Assembly: GCA_028023455.1 (NCBI GenBank)
Contig: JAQFVV010012573.1
Coordinates: 2,416,815 to 2,480,814, forward strand
Origin: Epiperipatus broadwayi
Taxonomy: Eukaryota; Onychophora; Udeonychophora; Euonychophora; Peripatidae
Direction of reading: 5' to 3'
DNA length: 64,000 nt
Shown: piece by piece, positions 38,031 to 47,909 of the stretch
Layout of the letters: each line of letters opens with the position of its first letter
Numbering within the stretch: position 1 is the stretch's first letter
Translations under genes and position numbers: made by a program
Notes under the pieces: model-generated
Told to the model about the DNA's origin: nothing
Databases searched by the model: none
Seen by the model: only the letters and a program-made list of their open reading frames with translations

Positions 38031-39059
38031 GATATCTAAATAAAAAACAGTCTGTACATAATCAGGAAATTCTTATCACCCTCTGACTTCAGACATCAAC
38101 TTTTCTTTGCATTGGCTGGTGACTTTACAGTCTCTGAGAATAAGAACCTAATTTAGTTTTGACTGTCACAATTGTAAATAACTATTAAAAAAAAAATCAT
38201 TCACACACAGACATTCATTCTCCTTCAAAAAAATTCAAATGATATTTTGGTTAAGAATTTCCAGGAATTGGGAAAGAAAAGTGTGATGTTACTTGATCTT
38301 AAACTCAGAGATAAAAAGTCAGTAAACTCATCAAGCTAGTTGATGAGCAGCTAACCATGTTTGTTTACCATATATAGTCTCATAATAATAACTTCAATGA
38401 CAAGAATGATGGAGTGAACTTAAAAAATTTATCCTATTTGGTTTGTATAAAGTCTCAAAGGGAATCAAAGAGTTTCCTTTCAATTGATGATAAACTCTTT
38501 CTGCCACCTAATAACTTATATTTTCATTATACCTAGACTTTAGTATTTCATGTCTAATAATAATTTACTTTCTAATTTTCTTAAAAATAATATAGACAAT
38601 AAATGACAATTTTGCTTAAGGCCTATTTATATCCATAACCCTATTTTATTTATAATTCTCTGGTAAATATATATAATAGATTTTTTTTTGTTTTCATATC
38701 CAATCAACAACTCATCTTTACAATATCAGTCAGAGCAAAAATATGATTGATTTTCTCAGTATTTTTAAATCCTTTCTGTATTTCTCCTAATATTTTGTGT
38801 TCACTCATTTATGGTTTATTTGCATTAACATATAAATCATAAAAGATTAAGAAAAACTATCATTTCTTGATATCTAATACTATATTTCTGAGTCACTTAA
38901 TATATACATATACACAAATAATCATTCATCAAGCTGTCCAAATATTTAAAAATCGAAATGTGATTCATCAATGCATTTCCTATTCAAGTTATTCATGTCA
39001 ATCTCATATTCCTTTCACTGTTTAATATTTTAATACTATTAATTATATAAATATCTTAC
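38031..39059. other. TMEM9 intron, nothing recognised
   Basis: A+T-rich intron sequence between the RTE copy and the cysteine-rich exon. Confidence 0.5.
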
Positions 39060-39175
39060 CAATCATTGGGTTTGTTTACATCTTCGGTATAGAGACTCCT
39101 TTTATTGTCTGTGCCATTGGGAATAACATTAGGACTGGGGCACACACATTTACATCTGGTGTCTGAATACTGAGC
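39060..39175 (-). CDS. TMEM9: TMEM9 homologue, N-terminal luminal exon
   Basis: The exon is flanked on the minus strand by an acceptor (TTTTAG) and a strong donor (TTG/GTAAGA). It encodes AQYSDTRCKCVCPSPNVIPN, GTDNKRSLYTEDVNKPND and two bases of a Cys codon. The RCKC.CP motif after the signal peptide is diagnostic for TMEM9 proteins. The split codon (TG + T) is completed by the exon at 32222, giving the conserved C-N-C junction. NGT is a potential N-glycosylation site, as the family is glycosylated. The start of the exon falls just after where a signal peptide exon would end. Confidence 0.9.
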
Positions 39176-39177
39176 CT

Positions 39178-40889
39178 AAAATAATATAAACTATAACTTC
39201 AAAAGAGATTTATTTACTTTCTATTAAAGTTATACTTCATAAGACTAAATTCCAACAACAATTATAAATATACCATTACATAATTAAAATGTATTTCATT
39301 AAAACTATTTATTTTAACAATATAAATGATAAGGAAAAAAGTTAACATACATATGGTGATTTATAGAATATTGTAAAAAAAAAAAAAAAAACTGGCAAAT
39401 AAAAAAAATAAAGTTTTGGATTTGTGATTTGAAAAAAAAAAGTATAAAGAATAAATTAAATGAAAAAAATAATAATAAAACATATGAGAATAATTTGTAT
39501 ATAAAAAAATCCAAAAATTAATTGAGAATAATCATAGCTGTTTGTTTATCCATAAACTTGATAATTAATAACAAATTGAACAATTATTTGCGCTCAGATC
39601 ATGTAACATTTGAGCATTGAACTAATAAAATCCTTTAGTTCTCAAGTCCATTATTCTACAACTATAATAAAACACACAAGACAAAAAAATGGCTCAAGTG
39701 ACTAGTTGCTCAAGAAATCATGTGGCATGTGAATACCCACAGTGATAGTTTTGAGTTGCGATCCAGAAAATTTTACTTGATTCCATCACTATACTTTTAT
39801 ATCAAATTGCACAAAGTTAATCAATGATTTGAATTGAGAAAATCAAAGCTTTTAGACATCATACAATAGATCTATCCAACGAATATTTTTTTAAGATTAT
39901 TTTATTAATTTCCGTCAACCACATGCATAATTACATTTATTTTTTTATTAACAACAATTATTAAAGAGATTAAATTATATTTTTAAATAATCAAATCCAT
40001 TATAGAAATTCAACTTGATTTATTCTTCAAAATATCAACAATAGCTGAAGCCTATAAAATTTATTTATGGACATAAAATTAATATTTGATTCTATATATT
40101 TAAAATCATGGCAATGTTCTACATGTAAATGAAAAAAATGTATTTGTGTTTATATTAAGAATTTTAAAGTATTTTTCATGAATATATTAAATCTCATTTT
40201 TTTATTTTTTATTTTTGAGATGATTGGAAGTCATTTATTGTTGTACTTAATTAAAATTAATTTATTTTTCATAATATTTATGACATAAACAACAATTTAA
40301 TATATTAAACATTAAATAAAACCACCAATTTCTGTAGATGCAATATTTTAAAATCATTAATGATCTTAAATTGTTCATGCAATTAAAAACATTCTAAGAA
40401 ATTTACAAATAAATACATATTAGTATAATAATTATTTAAATATTAATGTACAACTTCATTCCATTGTATTCTATAAGTATTTAAGTAAGATGCAAAACAT
40501 CCAGTAACTATCTAAATTGTCCTATTATATTATATATTTGTATATATATAAGATAAAACAGCCTTTAAGTATCTATCTCATTGCAAGGTAGATTTCTCCA
40601 CCAGCTCTTCAAAAACCATTAAAGAAGGATTTGCCAAATGCTGTGGTAAGAGTTAGTAACAGATTTTCATTATTTGTTTTAACTTTCAGCATGTCTATTA
40701 CTTATCATTTTTTGTTGATTAAAAGCTGACTATCTGGAAAAACAAATCCAGCCTGTTTTCAACTATAAAAAAAAAAAAAATCCCAAATCATACCTGGGTC
40801 CAATTCATGAAAGGTAGATAAACTATCATTATCTATAAGGCTTTTCATGTGCTTTTATATATATATATATACACACACACATTTAATAT
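39178..40889. other. A+T-rich spacer
   Basis: No exon with a signal peptide was found here. 40571-40740 is a less A+T-rich block beginning CTCATTGCAAGGTAGA, similar for a dozen bases to 10597. A (TA)n(CA)n microsatellite lies at 40857-40880, just before the LTR element. Confidence 0.45.
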
Positions 40890-43800
40890 TGTAACAGTCA
40901 AGTTTGTACATTCGCGAACAGAATTCAGAATCCAAGCAAAAGAGACCGAAGCTGACCAGACTAGGACTATGACATCCCGAGTCCGACCGCACTTCAACTC
41001 GTAAGCCAGGATTCCAAGACTCAAGACCCTACGAATGACCACCTTGAAATTACACGTAGTATACCTCTTTCCACACGGCCGACATAGGTCACGGAGAAGC
41101 AATAAGACTCTGATGAATAAAAGAAAGGTTCTTAATTGACTAAAATATCACTAAATTTAATTTAACTTAATGCATAGTTTTCACATATATAGACTATAAA
41201 TAGTAATTAGAATTGGATTGAATTAGATCAATAACGAAACAGAGAACGAAATACATTAAATTAATTATATATTTATTTACAAATGGCATGAAATTGATCA
41301 GTTTTACACATTTCAGCGTCGAATGTACAAACATTGGGTGGATAAGAGAACACATTCTCTTTTTATATACAATTATAAATAGCTTTATATAAATAATTTT
41401 TATACAATTCAAAATAGCTTTAGATAAATACTTTCATTTAATTTTCATAAATGGGTTTGACATGTGCCCATCTTATGAGTTGCTTTTCAATTAATACATA
41501 ATTAATCACTACGTTATGTCTATAAATCTCGATGAGCCAAATCCTATTACATTTGTGGCTGGTATATAAATAATTATATTAAACTTTGATCATGAATTTA
41601 TTTACTAAAATACCCATATATAATTTAATAACGAGCGCATAAACCAGCTCAAGTAATGATCGATCGAACATGGCTTTCGAGAGAAAATTTCAGAATGCTG
41701 AAAGCGTTATATAAAGGTGGGAGAGTTGGCTGCATAAGATTTTACCAATGCGCTATGGCACAGGTAAACAATAATAGGAAAAGTCGCTCTGCGGATGGAT
41801 GAAATAACTTCAGGGTTCTTGCGACAAACGCCGGTACCCTGTAACCGATCGCAATGCTGCGTGAAAAGGAACATTGTGTTCAGGAATGGCGGGGGTCTTA
41901 CGTGCTAACCTGGCCTTGGCTCAGGCTTCGCTACTGCTCTACCCTATAAGAGAAGATGTGCTGGCAACGCCGTGGCTCCATCTTAAGATACGTATATTAC
42001 GTATAGCAGCAAAACGAGAATATTTTTATAAAATAATATCACATCCGCCAAGCAAAGAATAGTATATTTCATACTATGAAATACGAGTTAATAGCATATT
42101 AGCTCTATCAAATTGGGACCAACTCTTGCGTAGCCTGATAATAAATGTCTATGCTACTAAAGGGAATATTATTACATCTGTACTTTGACATGTTCGATCT
42201 ATTAAGTTACTTATAGATAATAAATATTTAAGGAGGAAAAGTATATTTCTATGGACTTAAGAATTTAAATGTCAAATATACTTATATGATCAAGGCTAAA
42301 TTTAATTCTAAATAAACTTATCAAGTTAAGTTTTTTTTTAAATGGTTGATTATAAAAGAGCCACATTTCACATATTAAATCATTTAAATAATAAAAAAAA
42401 ATAGGATTTCGAAACAGCGCAGAAAGTTGATGCTATAAATAAATTACGCGAAGATTTTCAAATAATATCTTCTTAAAACATAAAAATAAGTGCCTACTGT
42501 TTCGAAATATTGGCATATAAAATATAATAAGCATTTAAAATAAACAAAGAAATATAGACACAACCGCAGTGATATAACTTTAAATTAGACACTTATAATG
42601 TACTTTAAATGAAGGAAAAATATAAATAAGTCAGATTATTTAAACTTTAACACATTAAATTTTGAATAGCAATTGACATATTTAAAATATTAAATGGATT
42701 TTAAGTTTTGATTACATTTAGCTTTATCATTATTTTAAAAGAAAGTTAGCTAACTTATATAGATATTATTTACATTTACACAGAATTACACAGAGCTCTG
42801 CGGTTTGAAAAATAAAACGGTACCGGTATGATTTATCTGCAAGTTCTTGGCTGTTGGTTTGGTTTAGTTTGACTGGGCGGCATCATCTTTCCCATTATGT
42901 TAGGCTCGTCTCTTCTATCGGCATGATGGTGGTTTAGGCATTTCGATGAGAGAAACCCCGTTCTCCCGCGGAGTAACAGCAACAAGATGCCCGCTTTTAG
43001 CCGGACATGTTCAAATTAACAATTGTGAATACTGGCTACAACTCTCACTAACAATATGGCTGTCCATCTCTTGTTAAAAATACAGAGTATTTATATGTTT
43101 TCCTTATCGGAATCTCCCGCCTCAAGACTCACTAAACTCAGGAATTTAATTAAGTGTTTTTCAATTTATAATTCAGATCTTAGATAACTTATGTTAGAAA
43201 CATTCCATAAGCTATTATTATAATTAAGATTTTTCAGATTGCAAACAATTGTCCAATTTAGATTTTAAAATAACTTAAATCTTATCTAAGGAGATTTTAA
43301 TTAGTAAATTTTGAACTAGTTTTACTTTTTACGAATTCCAGGTGTGGTCGTTAATGACACTTGTTTACAACCAAAAATCTTTTAATTACTTGACCAGCTT
43401 TTATTTTTAATCTTACATAGAAACTCTTTCTATTTAAAAACAACCTTTTAACATTTTTTTAAAACGAAAACATTTTTAACATATTTATTAAAAATAATTT
43501 ACAAATATATTTTGATATAGCTTTTAAATATATTTTCGAGAAACTTTTCTCTGAAATATATTTAAAACAAGAAATCCTTTAACAATTTTTAAAGAAACAT
43601 TTACTAGTATTTTTAGATAACGGCTTTTACATATTTTAAATCATATCTTTCTTCTATATAGCACAGATTATATATCCACATACGAAATTACAATATTAAA
43701 CAACAAAATTAATAATTTACTCTTAACTTAAATAATATAATAAACATTTTTAGAAATATTAAATAACTTTAGGACGCTATAATTTTACTAATCCTATCTA

Positions 43801-43959
43801 ATTATAGCGTTGGTTCGCACGTAAATATATAATACTGTTTTATACAGACATGAACGAATTTTAAATTTATTAACATTTAAATAGGTTCGAACTTAGCACA
43901 GATGAGAGTGTCATTAGGTTTGATGGTGAAACGGAAAGGGATTGGAGATTTCCGTTTCA
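40890..43959 (-). repeat. 3' LTR (coding-strand sense), 3070 bp
   Basis: Nearly identical to 47910-50974. On the coding strand it begins TGAAACGGAAA and ends CTGTTACA. A coding-strand TATATAAAGC lies at 41386-41395 and AATAAA words near 41270, a possible promoter and poly-A signal giving a long U3 and a short R-U5. An 11-bp inverted repeat with an 11-nt loop forms the very end (43927-43937 with 43949-43959). A second hairpin lies at 43774-43784 with 43800-43810. Short frames inside it, present in both LTRs, are not recognisable proteins. Confidence 0.9.
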
Positions 43960-44388
43960 TATCCGAATACTTGGGACAAAAAAAATAACAAAAAAAAAAG
44001 GAATTTACTTACAGTTGGCTATTAAATAATTTGACGCTTTTTTTTTTTTTTACTCATAATATTAAATCAATTTAGCTACCACATAGAGATGAAAACATAT
44101 AAACCCAATTGCCTGCTACATTCTATACCGAGGAATTTCATACTTATTAGACAATCAATTATTACAAAAAAAAAAATACGACTAAATTAAGTTTAAAAGC
44201 AAACCACATAAAATAGAATATTGTCAAATATTTACATTAAACAAACTTTTATATCCTACTGGATATACGTTAATTAATATACAATGGGGATGTTAATTTT
44301 TTTTTTATATATATATAATAATAATAATTTATAAACTATATAATGATAAGGAAGGGTAATCGTAATAACAAAATATATATATTTTTAT
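43960..44388. other. gap between protease stop and 3' LTR
   Basis: These 429 bases contain no pol remnant. On the coding strand the bases next to the LTR are T-rich followed by GTCCCAAGTATTCGGATA. The usual purine tract before a 3' LTR is not visible. Confidence 0.6.
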
Positions 44389-45318
44389 CTAAATAGGATC
44401 TGGTGGTACATTAATTAACTCTTCTTTATCTGACATAAAACAGCACCCGAATATAATGTCATCCTCTTCATCTGATGTCCATCCATATCCCTCATACTCC
44501 TCTTCCCATCTCAGAGTCGGTTGTGCTGGGTGCCTTTCTAGACTCCGTGCAAACTCACTTCCTTCGTAAGGTATTTCATGGCTTAGTCCGAGCTCATTTT
44601 CCTTTAACTTAGAATCTCGACCATCTGGGTCGTTGCACATGGCATAAAGTTCTCTTATTTCTGGTCCCAATTCCATTGTAGCGTTCTCCACTTGGATCTC
44701 AGCGTGCGAAACGTCTGGAGGTTCCTTCTTATTCCTATCACTCTCCTCCACCACTTCCTGTGTAAATTTGACATTTTTTTCATTTTTGCTAGTCTCCTTC
44801 GAAATAGCAAGTGATTCTCCCCATTCCTGGTCCTTCTTCTGTATTCCCTGCAAGTCCTCTTCCAACGCAATTTGCTCTTGATATATAAAAAACCTATTAT
44901 TTCCCAAATCAATCCGACAACTGTGCTGATTCAAAAAATCACTCCCTACTACCAAACTATATATTAACTTAGCCATAACTAAAAATGTGTGGCCTAGAGT
45001 AGTTTGACCCCACTCCAACTCCAACCATACTTGCTGTCTTTCGGTCTTGGTCTTTCGACCGTCTGCTAGGATTATGGCCAATGCTTTCATCGGCAACGTC
45101 GGTATATCAGGCATCTGTTTTTGCACCTCGGTCAGCCATTCTTTTGACACGAACGACACTTGGCTACCTGTATCCAATAATGCACATACTTTCATTTCGC
45201 CAGCTCTTACTTGCACTATAGGACATGGTTTAAGTGGAACTTCTGGCTGGGTTTCATCTAAATCAATGATTACAGATATGATGGAATCAGCCATTGCTAT
45301 GTTCCTTTCTTTATCCAC
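44389..45318 (-). CDS. retropepsin-type aspartic protease with acidic tail
   Basis: 309 codons as delimited by a GTG; the frame is open further upstream across the gag stop. The active site LLDTGSQVSFVS is at residues 48-59. A flap-like region, ALAIILADGR, is at about 80-88. The second conserved block, LVVGSDFLNQHS, is at 122-133 and corresponds to the (I/L)(L/I)G.DFL motif of gypsy-type retropepsins. The fold is complete by about residue 150. The remaining ~160 residues are charged and acidic with no RT similarity and end at a normal stop. Its role would be to process Gag in virus-like particles. It lies -1 relative to gag, so expression probably needs frameshifting or re-initiation. No canonical slippery heptamer is seen in the last gag codons. 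Confidence 0.85.
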   Translation of the reverse strand: MDKERNIAMADSIISVIIDLDETQPEVPLKPCPIVQVRAGEMKVCALLDTGSQVSFVSKEWLTEVQKQMPDIPTLPMKALAIILADGRKTKTERQQVWLELEWGQTTLGHTFLVMAKLIYSLVVGSDFLNQHSCRIDLGNNRFFIYQEQIALEEDLQGIQKKDQEWGESLAISKETSKNEKNVKFTQEVVEESDRNKKEPPDVSHAEIQVENATMELGPEIRELYAMCNDPDGRDSKLKENELGLSHEIPYEGSEFARSLERHPAQPTLRWEEEYEGYGWTSDEEDDIIFGCCFMSDKEELINVPPDPI

Positions 45319-45341
45319 TGGACTCCGGTAGGAGGAACTGA

Positions 45342-47066
45342 CTAACGGGGTCCCCTGTGGTTTAACGACGTCTGGGGTCTATAGGGTTCTTTTACTCTCG
45401 TTTGATTTCGGGATTCCCATCTAGGCGACCTACTAGTCATCATCGTTTGACATCTTGGAGGATCGATGCGCCGCATCTTCTCCGGTGGTTCTTTAGGTCC
45501 TGGTGTGAAATCAATCATTGTTAGAAACCCTACCATATCTTCTATTGTCCTACTCCGACAACACATCATTAGTTGTTGAATTCGATTAGGCATGTTTTGC
45601 TGGATAATTCTGATCATATGTGTCTCGGTGAATGGGAAGGCCGTCAAGGATCGGAGGGAAGCTATCTGCCTCAGAAAAAATTGAGTATGGGTCTCCTTTA
45701 CTATCGATCCATAGGTTTCCCTGAGTATACTATGGTAGATACCCTCCTGGCGCTCCTCACTCCAAAACGTTTTGTGCATGGCATCCGTATATTGCTCAAA
45801 ATTTTGCGGCTTCTCATCACAACAGTCCCACCATGATTTGGCGTACCCGTATAAATAGTGTATAGATAAAGCTATCTGATCAGCCACTGGGATTTTCTGA
45901 AACCTGAAAAGTTCCCTTAAACTTTCTAAATGGGCCTTTGGGTTTTCCCCCACTTCTCCTTTGAAAGATTTTACTTGAATAAATTTTGCTAAACTTAGGT
46001 GGCTACCTATTGATGGAATGCCCAGTCCAAGTGTGTCTGCAACTAACTCACTGCTATCTGGGTTGGCTATCTGCTCATTTCCTTTGCTTATGATGCTTTC
46101 TGCCTTGACATTTCTTTCCTCCTCTCTAAGAATATCTTTAGCGTCCCCCACTGACAGTTTTCTTTTGCACGGGTTCTCGGCTAAATGACTAATGGCTAGA
46201 CTGTTTTCTTCCTCGGCTGCTACTTGACTTCTATAAGCCAGGCCTTCTTTTAATCCATATATTTCGTCCCGGATCTCACTATATGTGTCTTCATATTCCT
46301 GAAACTTCCTGCCAAGATCTGTCTCCATTTTATTAAACTTCTCCCCTATATCCCTCTCTTGATGCTCAACCTGCTCCCCCATGGCCTTGATTTCCTCTTG
46401 GATTTTCACCATTTCATTTTTATTTTCTGTCCTGGTTGTATCCAGCATTTCTGTGAATTCAAACTGTATTTTCTCACAATTCTGTTGGCAGCTAAAGGAT
46501 ACTTCCTGCAGGCCTTTACACAGCATTTCTTCTAAGTCTTTTCTAATCTGTGCCGTTCCTTCCTCACATCGCCTGCCCAAAGCTTCAAAACGTCGTTCCA
46601 TTTCTAGATTATTTCTATGATCCCTCTCTTCTGCTTCCTGTCTATTTTTCCTATCTCTCTCTTCAAAACGTTGTTCCATTTCTAGATTATTTCTATGATC
46701 CCTCTCTTCTGCTTGCTGTCTATTTTTCCTATCTCTCTCTTCTGCATCCTGTCTAAGTTGCTTCACTAGTGACTCCATCATTGAGTTCATATTCCAGCAT
46801 TCTTTCTTAATTTCTTCTATAGGTCTCTGTTCAGATCCCGTGGTGTCTGACTTTTCTGACATGGCCACGCTCTGTTGTATCGATGCCTTTTCCCTCATCT
46901 GGCTCGTACTCGCTTCACCTTCCTTGTCTCCCTCTGTGCTGCTACTCTCTTCCATAATTTCTTTTCCCGATCTTAATATAATACCCCTGCACATCCCTTC
47001 TTTTGCTGTTTTCCCTTCTTCCCCTTCGCTCACTACTTCCCTTTCTTCTTCCATACTATTATCCAT
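45342..47066 (-). CDS. Gag-like structural protein with long coiled coil
   Basis: 574 codons from ATG to TAG. Residues 1-80 are acidic and Ser/Glu-rich. About 84-285 is a highly charged predicted coiled coil containing a 26-residue tandem duplication (109-134 and 135-160, EERDRKNRQ.AEERDHRNNL). About 357-500 matches the Retrotrans_gag capsid pattern (KAHLESLRELFRFQKI, YLYGYAKSWWD, FSEERQ-like FWSEERQ). The C-terminus is basic (RMRRID, RSPRWESRNQTRVKEPYR) and has no CCHC zinc knuckle, so RNA binding may rest on the basic tail. Gag forms the particle that packages the element's RNA. The start codon is 844 bases from the 5' LTR. The intact frame contrasts with all neighbouring elements. Confidence 0.85.
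   Translation of the reverse strand: MDNSMEEEREVVSEGEEGKTAKEGMCRGIILRSGKEIMEESSSTEGDKEGEASTSQMREKASIQQSVAMSEKSDTTGSEQRPIEEIKKECWNMNSMMESLVKQLRQDAEERDRKNRQQAEERDHRNNLEMEQRFEERDRKNRQEAEERDHRNNLEMERRFEALGRRCEEGTAQIRKDLEEMLCKGLQEVSFSCQQNCEKIQFEFTEMLDTTRTENKNEMVKIQEEIKAMGEQVEHQERDIGEKFNKMETDLGRKFQEYEDTYSEIRDEIYGLKEGLAYRSQVAAEEENSLAISHLAENPCKRKLSVGDAKDILREEERNVKAESIISKGNEQIANPDSSELVADTLGLGIPSIGSHLSLAKFIQVKSFKGEVGENPKAHLESLRELFRFQKIPVADQIALSIHYLYGYAKSWWDCCDEKPQNFEQYTDAMHKTFWSEERQEGIYHSILRETYGSIVKETHTQFFLRQIASLRSLTAFPFTETHMIRIIQQNMPNRIQQLMMCCRSRTIEDMVGFLTMIDFTPGPKEPPEKMRRIDPPRCQTMMTSRSPRWESRNQTRVKEPYRPQTSLNHRGPR
46586..46741 (-). repeat. 78-bp in-frame tandem duplication in gag
   Basis: CAAAACGT.GTTCCATTTC occurs at 46586 and again at 46664. 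The two 78-bp units are almost identical and encode the 26-residue coiled-coil repeat. Confidence 0.85.
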
Positions 47067-47856
47067 TTTAAATATACTAACAAAAAAAAAATTTTCTGTT
47101 TTTAATGGCTCAATTTGTTTTTGCTAAAGTTTCTTGGTTTTTTGTTTGCTTTCCTAACTCGGCTAATTGCTGCACTCCACAAAGAAAACGATCTGTCTCC
47201 TACTCATCTCAACACCTATGCCTAACTCTATTAATACACCTAACTTCTCGCTATACATTCGCTTGATGCCCACCCAACATTTAACTAATAGTGAAATAAA
47301 TTTAACATATATATAACAACAAATATTATAAAATGCAACTCACCCTTGGCCTCTTGCAGCTGTTTTTTCTTTTTTAAATTTTCCACGGTTCATGGTTATA
47401 ATTTAATTTACACGTCTGTGCTAGTTTCGAACCTTTAAGATTTGATTTGACCTTACATTTATTTCATTCTCTTTCTCGTTCAATCCAATTCATAAAACAT
47501 AAAACAAATAATAGACCCCCTTTTCTCTCTTTACTCCTGATGACAAAATTTATGTGAGAACGATTTGACATTTATTCAAATCATCCTCGGGCGCCAGTCA
47601 CAGTGAGCAAGAAAGTTTACACAGCATATATTAGAAATCCCCTTAAAAATTCTACTATGCATCTACAAATACTTCTTACATAATAAAATAATAATCTATT
47701 CAGAGTATGGAATCAATTGACATTCAAACTCAGGAAAAAAAATCTATACATATACATTATTTTGGAACACGAAAAAAAAAATTAATTCAAAATCATTAAT
47801 TTTAAACAAAAGAATTATATATATACTCTCCATAATCTCTTCAGGGGTGGAAATGA

Positions 47857-47885
47857 GTTACAAGCCCCACGATTTTGGGCGTCCA
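47857..47885 (-). promoter_or_regulatory. degenerate tRNA-Lys-like primer binding site
   Basis: On the coding strand, 24 bases after the 5' LTR, the sequence TGGACGCCCAAAATCGTGG then GGCTTGTAAC aligns with the tRNA-Lys primer site TGGCGCCCAACGTGGGGC plus CGAAC, with one inserted base and one 3-4 base insertion. The position and match support the minus-strand orientation. The insertions and the distance from the LTR are unusual. Confidence 0.5.
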
Positions 47886-47909
47886 AACCCGGTGAAAAAA
47901 AAAATACTA

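Larger units (their letters stand above)
29060..39175 (-). other. TMEM9: TMEM9 homologue, gene span seen in this window
   Basis: Three consecutive exons in the right order and phase (39060-39175, 32102-32222, 29060-29182) give about 120 residues: the luminal cysteine-rich domain and the membrane helix. Missing are exon 1 with the signal peptide (upstream, above 39175 or outside the window) and the last exon or exons. The introns are 6.8 and 2.9 kb. Both hold RTE fragments in the same orientation as the gene. Confidence 0.85.

Noticed and set aside
41112-41135. CTGATGA...GAAA hammerhead-like core in the LTR
   Set aside because: The bases between the two core blocks cannot form stem II, and no flanking stems fit.
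40845-42062. Open frames inside the 3' LTR (minus frames at 40845-41102 and 41194-41412, plus frame 41874-42062)
   Set aside because: They recur unchanged in the other LTR, lack any known motif and differ in length because of indels. I treat them as LTR sequence.
43960-44388. Missing pol hidden as a degraded remnant before the 3' LTR
   Set aside because: Only 429 bases are available and no RT, RNase H or integrase motif is readable in any frame.
45047-47127. Plus-strand and alternative-frame ORFs over gag and protease
   Set aside because: They are shadows of the minus-strand coding frames with no motif of their own.
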